DNA of 64,000 nt from Chengkuizengella sediminis (GTDB taxonomy: Bacteria; Bacillota; Bacilli; Paenibacillales; KCTC-33759), in the NCBI RefSeq assembly GCF_010078385.1, contig NZ_SIJC01000001.1, forward strand, positions 1 to 64,000, given 5' to 3'. Both the position numbers and the translations under genes were made by a program. The notes beneath the pieces are model-generated. The model saw only the letters and a list, made by a program, of their open reading frames with translations, was not told where the DNA came from and searched no databases. Shown piece by piece: positions 22,806 through 31,475 of this stretch. Positions within the stretch are counted from its first letter, which is position 1. Each line of letters opens with the position of its first letter.

Positions 22806-23843
22806 ATGTCTACATTAAAATGGGAATTAATAGACAACATAGAACATTTTAATCTTGGAGAGTCTGGTGCTAAACCTAAAGTTTTCTGCGGAAGAGAAGC
22901 TTTATATTTTGAAGAATTGCACACAAATCCTGTCTTACTTAGTGATGATATTAATATGAACTGTTATCGTTTAGAGGCGGAAGTTGCATTTCCAGAATCA
23001 ATTGGATTTGCAGGACTTGTATTTGGCGCACGTGATTCAAAAAACTATGAATTGGTTTATATCACGCCTGGAAATAATACAACTATGGGTGAAATTCAAT
23101 ATGATCCAATTATGAAAGGATCGAGTACATGGCAAATATATCATGGCTCTTCTTATCAAGCACCTGCATTGGTACCGATAGGGAAGTGGATTAAACTTAG
23201 TTTGGAGGTTCAATTAAATAGTGCTTCCGTTTACGTAGGAGATTCAACTTCTCCACAGCTTGTAATTCGCAATCTTCAGCTCGGTAGCTCTGTTGGTAAA
23301 ATTGGAATTTGGGGAAATTTACCTTGTTATATAAGTAACTTTTCCGTGAAAAAAATTGACCCTATATCTATAAAAAATAGATTGCAATCTGATTTTCAAA
23401 AACTAGCATATGATACCTTTATTACGGAATGGATGATATCAAAGCCTTATTTATATCAAGATCCGCCTCTTATTCATAAAGATTGGATAAAAGCTACTGT
23501 TGAAGAAAATGGAATATTAAATTTAAATAGATTATATACCTTAACTGAAAAAGATACGGCTGTGCAATTGCAATGCATCTTTTCCTTGTCAGAGAATGTA
23601 GATACAAATTTACTATTAGGTTATAGTGATAAGATCCGTTTATGGATTAACAATGTAGAGGTATATCAAGGGGAATGTTTATGGAATCCACCTGAGAGTG
23701 ATGGGAGAATTCGATCTGACCATGTTGCCATCCCAATTCGATGGCGTAAAGGGGTTAATACAATTCGTGCAGAAATCATCAATCATGAGTGCATGTTTGG
23801 TTGGGGGTTAAGTATAAAAACAGGAATTTATAAACTGTGGTGA
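22806..23843 (+). CDS. Beta-sandwich (carbohydrate-binding-like) protein of unknown function
   Basis: 345 aa, no signal peptide. The first half resembles a concanavalin/LamG-type jelly roll: YRLEAEVAFPESIGFAGLVFG, NYELVYITPG, GKWIKLSLEVQLNSASVYV and VGKIGIWGNLPCYISNF. The second half (about 215-345) looks like another beta-sandwich (YSDKIRLWINNVEVYQGE, WRKGVNTIRAEI). Both parts are of the kind found in proteins that bind sugars, but no catalytic residues are evident. ATG 22806 follows GAGAGGTGT; the TTG 57 bp upstream is rejected. It overlaps or abuts the peptidase-like gene and heads a three-gene operon. Confidence 0.65.
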   Translation: MSTLKWELIDNIEHFNLGESGAKPKVFCGREALYFEELHTNPVLLSDDINMNCYRLEAEVAFPESIGFAGLVFGARDSKNYELVYITPGNNTTMGEIQYDPIMKGSSTWQIYHGSSYQAPALVPIGKWIKLSLEVQLNSASVYVGDSTSPQLVIRNLQLGSSVGKIGIWGNLPCYISNFSVKKIDPISIKNRLQSDFQKLAYDTFITEWMISKPYLYQDPPLIHKDWIKATVEENGILNLNRLYTLTEKDTAVQLQCIFSLSENVDTNLLLGYSDKIRLWINNVEVYQGECLWNPPESDGRIRSDHVAIPIRWRKGVNTIRAEIINHECMFGWGLSIKTGIYKLW

Positions 23844-23881
23844 TGACCTTCAAATTAACGTGTAAGGAGAAGAATCAAATT

Positions 23882-24466
23882 ATGAATTCAGAAAAGAGTT
23901 TTAAAAATGCAATGAACTCAGACAATGGAATGAACTATTGTTTTAATGTAACTCGGTATTCTCAACATTTCGAAGCAGATGAATGGCCAGATAATACTCT
24001 TTGTGAAGGTAAGGGTTCAGATTATTGGGGAAAACGATGTTGTGGACTCGCATGTCTTCGTATGATGATTTCCCATTTTAGTGAAAAAGTTCCTTCTCAA
24101 TATGAATTACTTATAAAAGGGTTAGAACAAAATGCCTATTGTTCTAAAGGATGGATTCATAAAGGACTTGCTGAACTTGGAGCAGAGTATGGATTAAAAG
24201 GCACACCTATTGATATAAAAAATGGTGAGCATCTTCAGGATGTTCTTCAAAAGACAGGGCCTATTATAGTCTCCATAACAGAGACATTTCCTAAGGATGG
24301 TAGAAAAGGTGGACATCTTGTAGTTGTATGCGGCTTCCACAATAATCAAGGGACGACGATTTCTTTCCGTGATCCTTCAAAGTGGGGTGAAGGTGACAGT
24401 GTCGTGACCGAAGAAAGATTTTTCAGTAGTTTTACTGGGCGTGGGATTTGTTTTGGCAAAAGATGA
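23882..24466 (+). CDS. C39-like cysteine peptidase-fold protein
   Basis: 194 aa from ATG 23882 (AAGGAGAAG upstream); an earlier in-frame start at 23837 would overlap the previous gene. The papain-like triad is visible: Cys in KRCCGLACLRM (Cys53 or Cys54), His145 in GGHLVVVCGF, and Asp164 in FRDPSKWGE. This matches Peptidase_C39_2-type domains. There is no signal peptide and no transporter, so it is not a classic bacteriocin-processing C39. It probably acts in the cytosol or in an assembled structure. It lies between the beta-sandwich gene and a phosphatase, with a 9-bp gap to the latter. Confidence 0.75.
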   Translation: MNSEKSFKNAMNSDNGMNYCFNVTRYSQHFEADEWPDNTLCEGKGSDYWGKRCCGLACLRMMISHFSEKVPSQYELLIKGLEQNAYCSKGWIHKGLAELGAEYGLKGTPIDIKNGEHLQDVLQKTGPIIVSITETFPKDGRKGGHLVVVCGFHNNQGTTISFRDPSKWGEGDSVVTEERFFSSFTGRGICFGKR

Positions 24467-24475
24467 GGTGGAAAT

Positions 24476-25057
24476 TTGACTACTATTGGAATGATAAGGC
24501 ATGGGATCACGGACTGGAACATAGAAGGTAGAGCACAAGGACAATCTGATATCCCGCTTAACGAAATGGGAAGAAGACAAGCCCAATGTGTTGCAACTAG
24601 ATTATTTGGGGAACATTGGGATTTAATGATATCAAGTAAACTTTCCAGAGCTAGAGAAACAGCTCAAATTATTGGGAAGACGTTGAATATTTCTAATCTC
24701 AAATATGATAATAGATTAATAGAGATCAACTGTGGAAAAATCGAAGGGTTAACAGAAGATGAAAGAGTTTTAAAATGGGGATTAAATTGGCGTGAAGCTG
24801 ATATAGAAATGGAGAACTCACAAGATGTAGCCATTAGAGGAGAATCAGTTCTAAAAGAAATTTTAGAATCTTATGGTGGTAAAAGAATTCTTGTCATTAG
24901 TCACGGAGCTCTTATAGGGATAACATTGCAAAAAATACTTCCCCATAGATTTAGCAAAACTTATATTGATAATACTTCAATTACAATTCTTAATTATAAA
25001 AAGGAATCTTGGGAATGTCCATTATACAATTGTATACAACATCTGAATGGAAGATGA
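24476..25057 (+). CDS. Histidine phosphatase-family protein (phosphoglycerate mutase-like)
   Basis: 193 aa, TTG start with GAGGTGG upstream. The signature IRHGITDWNIEGRAQGQSD gives the phospho-accepting His9 with its Arg8. The second conserved His is in ILVISHGALIGITLQK (about residue 143). LNEMGRRQAQ and SSKLSRARETAQII are also typical. The size matches PhoE/CobC/YhfR-type broad phosphatases rather than true phosphoglycerate mutases. The substrate is unknown. It is the third gene of the operon starting at 22806. Confidence 0.88.
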   Translation: MTTIGMIRHGITDWNIEGRAQGQSDIPLNEMGRRQAQCVATRLFGEHWDLMISSKLSRARETAQIIGKTLNISNLKYDNRLIEINCGKIEGLTEDERVLKWGLNWREADIEMENSQDVAIRGESVLKEILESYGGKRILVISHGALIGITLQKILPHRFSKTYIDNTSITILNYKKESWECPLYNCIQHLNGR

Positions 25058-25070
25058 AATCTATCAATTT

Positions 25071-25147
25071 ATTTTCCACCTAAATTAAATTAAGTGATAT
25101 AATTTATGGATACTTATCTATATCTATACTTAATTAAGGTGGAAAAT
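25071..25147 (+). promoter_or_regulatory. Hairpin masking the ribosome site and start of the next gene
   Basis: ATTTTCCACCT (25071-25081) is the exact complement of AGGTGGAAAAT (25137-25147), which contains both the Shine-Dalgarno and the first ATG at 25146. A TATAAT at 25098-25103 lies in the loop, so a transcript starting there would lack the left arm and be freely translated. Confidence 0.5.
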
Positions 25148-25487
25148 GATGAACAAAAAAACAACATTCTTAGTAATTATTTTTACAATTATCGTAATTG
25201 TCATATCAGTATCTATTGTCATGGGTTTTCAAAAGTTGAAAGGGAAACATTTAGATGAAATCGATCGTGTCATCACATCAATCGGAGGAAAGGTAATAAA
25301 GGTAAGTGAAGCTAATCCAAAAAGTTCTCCATTTGAAGATGAAAGTGATAGAGATAATATTATTTATAAAATTAAATATGAGAAGTCAGGAAATCAATTG
25401 ATAGCTTGGTACAGAGGGATTAATCAAGTAAATGATATACATGATCAAACATTCCCATTTGGGGAAAAATGGATATTTGAAGATTAA
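25146..25487 (+). CDS. Small membrane-anchored protein, unknown
   Basis: 113 aa. One N-terminal membrane segment (about residues 7-29, FLVIIFTIIVIVISVSIVMG) and an extracytoplasmic domain of about 80 residues with DRVITSIGGKVIKVSEA and a C-terminal PFGEKWIFED. It resembles short DUF3139-type membrane proteins in plan, but I am not sure. Two adjacent ATGs (25146, 25149) are possible. Its start is covered by the hairpin at 25071-25147. Confidence 0.6.
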   Translation: MMNKKTTFLVIIFTIIVIVISVSIVMGFQKLKGKHLDEIDRVITSIGGKVIKVSEANPKSSPFEDESDRDNIIYKIKYEKSGNQLIAWYRGINQVNDIHDQTFPFGEKWIFED

Positions 25488-25517
25488 ATAATGAATTAAA
25501 CAACTTAAACAAAACAC

Positions 25518-25558
25518 AAAGGACTAATTTCTGTAAGAGGGAAATTAGTCCTTTTTTT
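25518..25558 (+). terminator. Strong intrinsic terminator
   Basis: AAAGGACTAATTTC / GAAATTAGTCCTTT, a 14-bp stem followed by a run of T. Confidence 0.9.
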
Positions 25559-25610
25559 ATATTTCGGTGATATCTTTACTTTTAAAATTATGCCAAAGTA
25601 TGCATTCAAA

Positions 25611-25646
25611 AAAACAGGATCTTGTTTTTCTCAAAGATCCTGTTTT
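25611..25646 (-). terminator. Terminator of the SDR gene
   Basis: AAAACAGGATCTT / AAGATCCTGTTTT, 13-bp stem. On the minus strand it is followed by TTTTTTGAATG, downstream of the SDR stop at 25664. Confidence 0.8.
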
Positions 25647-25663
25647 CTCACTTCTTATTGATG

Positions 25664-26425
25664 TTATCTTTTAAATCTCGCAGCATAATTAAAGATAGGA
25701 TCTTTTAGTTCAAACTCATAAGTGATCCCATCCACAATACCAACAACTTGATTACTATCATAAAGATCAAGCATAAATCCTGCCATTTCTTTTGCCGTAT
25801 GAAATTTAGGTATTGCACCGTTATAATCAAAATCTTCAACATCCATTGAACGTTTTGCAAATTCTGTTTCTGTAGCAGCTGGAGCCAACACTTTTGCCTT
25901 CATTTTTGCACCTTGTTCATTCAGTTCATGTGCAAGTCCTTCGGTAAATGAACTTACATAAAATTTAGTAGCACAATAAGTTATAGCATCTGCAACAAGA
26001 GTATATCCTCCACCAGATGAAACATTTATTAACTGTGATCCTTCAACATTTAAATAATCACGTACGTAAAGAGAAGAAAGTAATGTCAACGCCTCAATAT
26101 TCAAATGTAACATTTCTTCTATTTTATCTAAATGTTGATCAGCAATTGAAGCAAAGTTACCAAATCCTGCATTATTGATCCAAGTTTCGATTTGGAATTC
26201 TTGAAGACTTTCATATAATCTGTAAACATTTTCTGTCACAGATAAGTCTGTTGTTCGAATGATTACATCAATGTTTGGATTCATTTGCATGATCTCAGAT
26301 TTTAAATCCTCTAATTTTTCTTTTCTGCGAGCTACAATAATTAAGTTTTTTTCTCTAGACGCAAAAGCGAGTGCAGTTTCATAACCGATACCTGAACTAG
26401 CCCCTGTAATTACAGTATACTTCAT
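25664..26425 (-). CDS. Short-chain dehydrogenase/reductase
   Basis: 253 aa, classical SDR. Cofactor motif TGASSGIG (residues 7-14), structural INNAG (84-88), catalytic Ser about 136-137 in NVSSGGG, Tyr150 and Lys154 in ITYCATK. ARRKEKL after beta-2 suggests NADP preference. Strong AGGAGG ribosome site. It is divergent from a MerR regulator and has a 19-bp-spaced promoter with a palindrome in the spacer (26468-26498), so it is very likely activated by that regulator. The substrate is unknown; an aldehyde or ketone fits the setting. Confidence 0.9.
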   Translation of the reverse strand: MKYTVITGASSGIGYETALAFASREKNLIIVARRKEKLEDLKSEIMQMNPNIDVIIRTTDLSVTENVYRLYESLQEFQIETWINNAGFGNFASIADQHLDKIEEMLHLNIEALTLLSSLYVRDYLNVEGSQLINVSSGGGYTLVADAITYCATKFYVSSFTEGLAHELNEQGAKMKAKVLAPAATETEFAKRSMDVEDFDYNGAIPKFHTAKEMAGFMLDLYDSNQVVGIVDGITYEFELKDPIFNYAARFKR

Positions 26426-26467
26426 AAAAACTCCTCCTATATAAATTCATAATTAACTATATATTTA

Positions 26468-26498
26468 ATTATAATTGTTAGAGTTTACTCTAAGTCAA
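26468..26498 (-). promoter_or_regulatory. MerR-type promoter with operator
   Basis: On the minus strand: TTGACT, a 19-bp spacer, TATAAT. The spacer is longer than the optimal 17, the hallmark of MerR-activated promoters. A perfect 16-bp dyad TTAGAGT-TT-ACTCTAA (26478-26493) fills the spacer and overlaps the first bases of the -35. It points at the SDR gene. Confidence 0.85.
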
Positions 26499-26574
26499 AT
26501 GTTATTTATAATATTATTATAGAAAATAGTAAGATGATGTAACTTTAATATTATACAATGTTATGGAGGGTTTT

Positions 26575-26952
26575 ATGTACACCATAAGCGAGGTAGCTAA
26601 ATTATTAGGTGTTAGTACACATACATTAAGGTATTATGAAAAAGAAAATATAATCATTCCAAATCGGAATGAGAACAAAGAAAGGGTATATACTGAATCT
26701 CACCTTAATTGGTTGAAATTTGTTATGAAGTTAAAAGAAACACAGATGCCTATTGCACAAATAAGAGCATATGCTAGGTTATTTAAAGAAGGGGAACAAA
26801 CTACCCAAGCACGTTTAGAGTTATTAGAAAATCATCAGGTATCCATTCAAAATCAAATAAAAAACTTGTTAACTACCGAAAAAATGTTAGAAGATAAAAT
26901 CATGGCATATAAAGATTTTATTAACCAACAAGATATGACTCATAACCAATAA
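26575..26952 (+). CDS. MerR-family regulator (AdhR/YfmP-like)
   Basis: 125 aa from ATG 26575, since GGAGGG lies 5-10 bp before it; ATG 26563 overlaps that site. The winged helix-turn-helix is YTISEVAKLLGVSTHTLRYYEKENII; the dimerising coiled coil follows (LLENHQVSIQNQIKNLL). No conserved metal-binding Cys is present, so it is not a metal sensor of the classic type. The dyad in the adjacent 19-bp-spaced promoter has the CTTAGAG half-site style known for aldehyde-responsive AdhR/NmlR regulators. It is followed after 20 bp by an aldehyde dehydrogenase, supporting an aldehyde-stress role. Confidence 0.88.
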   Translation: MYTISEVAKLLGVSTHTLRYYEKENIIIPNRNENKERVYTESHLNWLKFVMKLKETQMPIAQIRAYARLFKEGEQTTQARLELLENHQVSIQNQIKNLLTTEKMLEDKIMAYKDFINQQDMTHNQ

Positions 26953-26972
26953 ATTTAAAAGGAGAATGAAAA

Positions 26973-28343
26973 ATGTCGGAAATGAGCCAATTAGTAAAAA
27001 AACAAAAACAATTTTATTTCTCAGGGGAAACAAAAGATATTAATTTTAGATTGAATGCCTTAAATAAATTTAAAAATGCAATCATTGAAAATGAATCTAA
27101 AATTAATGCAGCATTAAAGGAAGATTTAAATAAATCAGTAACTGATACTTATTTATCTGAAATAGGTTTTGTTTTACAAGAAATATCTGATATAACAAAA
27201 GGACTTCATTCTTGGGTGAAGCCCAAAAGAGTTAAAACCCCTATTTCTCACTTTGGTTCCTCAAGTTATCGACTCCCAGAACCATACGGAGTTACCCTAA
27301 CAATAGCTCCTTGGAATTATCCATTCCAACTTGCTGTTGCACCAATTTTAGGTGCTATTGCTGCTGGCAATACTGTCATATTAAAACCTTCTGAATTAAC
27401 ACCAGCAGTATCTCACTTACTCAAAGAACTTATATCCTCTACATTTGATGAAAATTATATAGCTGTTGTTGAAGGAGGAGTGGAAACGAGCACACAATTA
27501 TTAAAAGAACCCTTTGATTATATTTTCTTCACTGGCAGCGTTCCTGTGGGAAAAATTGTCATGGAGGCAGCATCTAAAAATTTAACACCTATTACGTTAG
27601 AGCTTGGTGGCAAAAGCCCTGTAATAGTGGATGAAACAGCTAACTTAAAACTAGCTGCAAAACGAATAGTTTGGGGTAAGTTCTTTAATGCGGGACAAAC
27701 GTGTGTTGCCCCAGATTATATGCTCGTACATCATTCTATAAAAGATGAACTTATGATAAAAATGAAAGAAACGATTAAGGAATTTTATACTGAGCAACCT
27801 CTCTCTAATGAAAACTATACTCATATAGTAAATGTTCGCCATTTTAATCGCTTGGCAAGTTATTTAACTGATGGGAAAATCGTACAAGGCGGAAAAGTGA
27901 ACAATGATTTACATGTCATTGAACCAACAATAATTGACGAAATCACTTGGGATGATCCTATCATGCAGGATGAAATTTTTGGTCCAATACTACCTGTTAT
28001 GGAATATAACAATGTGGACGAAATAATTAATATGATAAATAATCGACCAAAACCGTTAGCTCTCTATGTATTTTCAGAAAGCAAACAGATTCAAGATCAA
28101 ATCATTAACAATGTATCATATGGTGGTGGTTGCATTAACGATACTATGTATCACATTGCTACCCCACATCTTCCGTTTGGAGGAGTTGGTCATAGTGGAG
28201 TAGGTGCTTATCATGGTAAACATAGCTTTGAAACATTTTCACATATTAAAAGTATCTTAAAACAAACAACGTTGTTTGATTTGCCATTTAGATATCCGAC
28301 TATGAAAAACGGATTAAAGTATGCTAAAAAAATATTTAAGTAA
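26973..28343 (+). CDS. Aldehyde dehydrogenase (class 3, YwdH-like)
   Basis: 456 aa. Catalytic Cys244 in NAGQTCVAPDY and Glu210 in LELGGKSPVIV; cofactor region TIAPWNYPFQL and FTGSVPVGK; end PFGGVGHSGVGAYHGK. The length and the absent N-terminal extension match class 3 fatty/aromatic aldehyde dehydrogenases such as B. subtilis YwdH. It oxidises aldehydes to acids with NAD(P). AAAAGGAGA precedes the ATG. It is cotranscribed with the MerR gene, forming an aldehyde-handling locus with the divergent SDR. Confidence 0.92.
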   Translation: MSEMSQLVKKQKQFYFSGETKDINFRLNALNKFKNAIIENESKINAALKEDLNKSVTDTYLSEIGFVLQEISDITKGLHSWVKPKRVKTPISHFGSSSYRLPEPYGVTLTIAPWNYPFQLAVAPILGAIAAGNTVILKPSELTPAVSHLLKELISSTFDENYIAVVEGGVETSTQLLKEPFDYIFFTGSVPVGKIVMEAASKNLTPITLELGGKSPVIVDETANLKLAAKRIVWGKFFNAGQTCVAPDYMLVHHSIKDELMIKMKETIKEFYTEQPLSNENYTHIVNVRHFNRLASYLTDGKIVQGGKVNNDLHVIEPTIIDEITWDDPIMQDEIFGPILPVMEYNNVDEIINMINNRPKPLALYVFSESKQIQDQIINNVSYGGGCINDTMYHIATPHLPFGGVGHSGVGAYHGKHSFETFSHIKSILKQTTLFDLPFRYPTMKNGLKYAKKIFK

Positions 28344-28378
28344 TAAAATATGTAGAACCATCTTCTAAGGAGTAGACC

Positions 28379-28996
28379 ATGATAAAACAGTTATTAATAA
28401 CTATTATAGTTGGGGTACTAATGGGATTAATAGGTGGAATATTCGAAATCCCACTATGGATTATTCTAAGCATTACAGGATTGATAATGATATCAATCTC
28501 AATTCTACCTACAATAATAACTATTTACTTAACAAAAGATATGGAACAAGTAAAAAAGTTTTTAAAAAACAGCAAAAACCCAATTTATTATTTTTTCCAC
28601 GCCTTACTTAATGATCTTGAGCTTGAAGCGGAAGAAGCGATTACAAAAATAGAAAAGAAGTATAAAAATTCAAAATGGCCTTCTTTATACAAAATATACT
28701 ATGCTTATAATAAAAGAGATTTTTTAACAATTGAAAACCTGTTAAGTAACATCAGACATGAATCTATTAAGAAATATTATGAGAGCTTATTAGCTATTGA
28801 ACACAACCAAATCGAGAAAGCTCAAGAAATGGTGAAAGAGCTTTCAAAACCATGGATGAAAGAAGTTGTACTTAGTGAATTAAGTAGAAAACGAGGGAAT
28901 ACTATTGAATCTGTTAAACATATTGATAATGCAATTGAAAGTACTAAAGGACTACAAAGACTTTCTCTTATAAAATATAAAGAACAAAACTTTTAA
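28379..28996 (+). CDS. Membrane protein with a helical (TPR-like) cytosolic domain
   Basis: 205 aa. Two N-terminal membrane helices (about residues 5-22 and 25-52), then a helix-rich soluble region with repeated Ala/Leu/Tyr patterns (PIYYFFHALLNDLELEAEEA, WPSLYKIYYAYNKRDF, YYESLLAIEHNQIEKAQEM, KHIDNAIESTKG) like degenerate tetratricopeptide repeats. No named family. TAAGGAG lies about 10 bp before the ATG; 35 bp after the aldehyde dehydrogenase, it may be the last gene of that operon. Confidence 0.65.
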   Translation: MIKQLLITIIVGVLMGLIGGIFEIPLWIILSITGLIMISISILPTIITIYLTKDMEQVKKFLKNSKNPIYYFFHALLNDLELEAEEAITKIEKKYKNSKWPSLYKIYYAYNKRDFLTIENLLSNIRHESIKKYYESLLAIEHNQIEKAQEMVKELSKPWMKEVVLSELSRKRGNTIESVKHIDNAIESTKGLQRLSLIKYKEQNF

Positions 28997-29054
28997 ATTA
29001 AGAAATGGACTGGTTTTTATGAGAATCTTAGCAATAGTTTAACATACACAATTT

Positions 29055-29082
29055 AAGCACCTACTTGTAGGTGCTTTTTTTT
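29055..29082 (+). terminator. Strong intrinsic terminator
   Basis: AAGCACCTAC-TT-GTAGGTGCTT followed by T6. Confidence 0.92.
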
Positions 29083-29166
29083 GAAAATAACAATATTAAT
29101 TTAGATTTATTGTATCCTTAAAAGAACCTTTCTGAATATTGAAAGAATAGTGTTTTTAATTACATC

Positions 29167-29622
29167 TCATTTTAAAAATCTCTCTGTGATTTCAACCATA
29201 CGTTCTTGATTAACCCCCATATCAGAATATCCAGTTCTTGAAGCTGACCTAAAATGAATTAACTTCCGTTGATCATCAAGATAGAATTCAACATCGTCTA
29301 CAAAACGAAATATCTTTGTAGTAAAGGTTACATGTAAATAGTTAGAGTCTTGAATAATGATTTTAGTTCCAAACATTTCATTTATGACTTGTATCATTTT
29401 CTCCATCGCTTCTTCATTTGTCGTTATGTAAGGAATGGGCTCCATTTTCTTAGTATGATCATCCGTCTGAGTAGAGACACAATTAGGTGACTCTGGACAT
29501 TCAGCTAGTTTTCCATTTTTAACTTTACTCATTGATGGTTCAGTAAATTGATTGTACAAAATTAATGCCGCGTAAAGAACTAAAGTAGTAATTAGTACTA
29601 TCACTAAAAGCTTCTTTGTCAT
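29167..29622 (-). CDS. DUF1499-family protein
   Basis: 151 aa. One N-terminal membrane segment (KLLVIVLITTLVLYAALIL), then the family's features: CPESPNCVSTQ, PIPY, and the closing FRSASRTGYSDMGVNQERM (signature of DUF1499: R-S-x-S-R-x-G-x-x-D-x-G-x-N-R). It is probably anchored outside the membrane. The function of the family is not established. The gene stands alone. Confidence 0.85.
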   Translation of the reverse strand: MTKKLLVIVLITTLVLYAALILYNQFTEPSMSKVKNGKLAECPESPNCVSTQTDDHTKKMEPIPYITTNEEAMEKMIQVINEMFGTKIIIQDSNYLHVTFTTKIFRFVDDVEFYLDDQRKLIHFRSASRTGYSDMGVNQERMVEITERFLK

Positions 29623-29912
29623 CTTTTTATTCCTTTCTTTTTATGACCACTAAAAATATATATAACATAAATGATAGAAATCTCCAATTTATCTTTAGTT
29701 AAACATCCAAAATTTGAAAAGATGATATGATTAAAACAACTCTTTGAAAATATCATTAAAAAGGAGAAGGAATTTGGACTAAGGTATGTATTTTCTTCGT
29801 TGTCATATTTTATAACTGCAATTGCTTTTTAGGAAAATAGCAACATTAACAATTTAGGTTTTATGGTATTATAAATCTTATATTGTATGAGGCTGGAAGG
29901 TGATATTAAATA

Positions 29913-30440
29913 ATGAAACTCAAACAAATCTTGATATCTTTATTATATGTTATTACGATGTTAGTACTTACTGTTTCATGTAATTACATAGAAGAACCTG
30001 ATATTTCAATTGAAGTTCAAGTATCAGAGTTGAGTGAAGAAGAATTTGAACATGTTGGAACATATGGATTAGACAATCCTAGCATAAATGATTTTCGAAA
30101 GTTTACATTTAATCTTGAAATGAATCATTCATATGAAATCACTCGAAAAATTGAATTTCCTTCGTTTTGGACGGATATATGGAAAAAATCAATTGACTCA
30201 ATTGATGATAAAGATCGGTATTGGTTTGGAAAAGGACATTCACAGGTTAATGAAAGTGAACAATTTACAAAATACTATAGAGAATTTGTATTCTACTCAA
30301 ATGGATTAAGTGAAGAGGAAATTAAAGCTGCATTTAATTCTATTAATTTTACGATATCTTGGGAAACAAAAGAAGGATTTATGATGAGAAATGATTACAT
30401 AGCTGGTGATTTAATTGAATTTGTTGGATTACTATTATAG
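29913..30440 (+). CDS. Putative lipoprotein, unknown function
   Basis: 175 aa. A lipoprotein signal (KQILISLLYVITMLVLTVSC) gives a lipidated Cys at about residue 23. The mature part is acidic, with aromatic-rich segments (FPSFWTDIWKKS, DRYWFGKGHSQ) and no recognised family. GGAAGGTGA precedes the ATG. 48 bp upstream of the broken nucleotidyltransferase gene; not obviously linked to it. Confidence 0.7.
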   Translation: MKLKQILISLLYVITMLVLTVSCNYIEEPDISIEVQVSELSEEEFEHVGTYGLDNPSINDFRKFTFNLEMNHSYEITRKIEFPSFWTDIWKKSIDSIDDKDRYWFGKGHSQVNESEQFTKYYREFVFYSNGLSEEEIKAAFNSINFTISWETKEGFMMRNDYIAGDLIEFVGLLL

Positions 30441-30488
30441 AAGTATGGTGGTATCTATTGTGACAAAAAAGATATAGGAGCAAACTAG

Positions 30489-31326
30489 ATGAAAATAGTT
30501 CCAGATATAGTACAAGTGATTCTAAACGAGTACATATCGTTGTTTAATAAACATTTTCCAAATACGCTCGAAGGATTATATTTACACGGATCAATAGTTC
30601 TGAACGCTTTTGTTGATAATTCAAGTGATATTGATTTCATAACTGTTGTGAATAGAAATTTAGTCAAAATTGATTTAGAACTACTATCTGAAATTCACAA
30701 CAAAATTGCTTTAAAATATAAACATCCCAAATTAGATGGAGTATATATTCTTTGGGAGGATATGGGAAAACTAGAATCGGATGATAACAGTTATGCCTAT
30801 TACAATGGAGGTAAGTTAAGTGTTGGAACATACTTTAACTTTAATCCTGTTACTTGGTGGACATTAAAATCTAAAGGGATTAAACATAATGGGACCCGAT
30901 ATCAGAACAGTGAATCTTAATACAGAAACAGATCAACTAATTTCTTTTGTAATAAAAAATATGAATCATTATTGGACCCCCAGAATACAAAGGATTGAAA
31001 ATTCAATTGAAGAACTAATTAAATTGTCTACTAAAGAGATTGATTGTGAAATTGAATGGTCCGTGCTTGGATTGTTAAGACAATACTATACCTTAAAAGA
31101 ACAAGATATCATATCAAAACTTGGTGCAGGAGAGTATGCGATGCAGTACTTTTCAGGAAAATGGCTTAACATGATTAAAGAAGCTGTAAACATTCGAACA
31201 GGTCAAAAAGAGATCTTTTTTCATTCTGAAGAAGAACGAATAAAAACAGCAATTGATTTTTCAAAATACATAATTAGTTACTGTAATAATAATTTCAATC
31301 AAGCAAAAATAGGGGAGAGGTTATAA
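30489..31326 (+). pseudogene. Aminoglycoside-type nucleotidyltransferase, split by a frameshift
   Basis: The first frame (30489-30920) has the nucleotidyltransferase core LYLHGSIVLNAFVDNSSDIDF (GS...DID) and YNGGKLSVGTYFN. The second (from about 30889 to 31326) continues as GPDIRTVNLNTETDQL and the C-terminal helical domain (WSVLGLLRQYYTLKEQ, WLNMIKEAVNIR). Dropping one G from the GGG at 30890-30892 joins them as KHNG-PDIRTVN, about 278 aa, the size of AadA/ANT(9)-like or DUF4111 enzymes. It is either a pseudogene by a one-base insertion or a sequencing error. A good ribosome site (AGGAG) precedes the first ATG. Confidence 0.8.
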
Positions 31327-31348
31327 TCTATTTTTAAATAAAATAAAA

Positions 31349-31386
31349 GAGTCGTGAGGAAGGTGGTGGGAAGACCTCAACGACTC
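31349..31386. terminator. Imperfect hairpin between converging genes
   Basis: GAGTCGT-GAGG pairs with CCTCAACGACTC with one bulge; there is no strong T-run. Confidence 0.4.
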
Positions 31387-31475
31387 ATAACCCAAGAGAA
31401 AGACAATCCAGCTTTTAGCTGTACAGGTAGTATACACCAACTTACAAAATTTGTAAAGATTATAAAAATGATACT

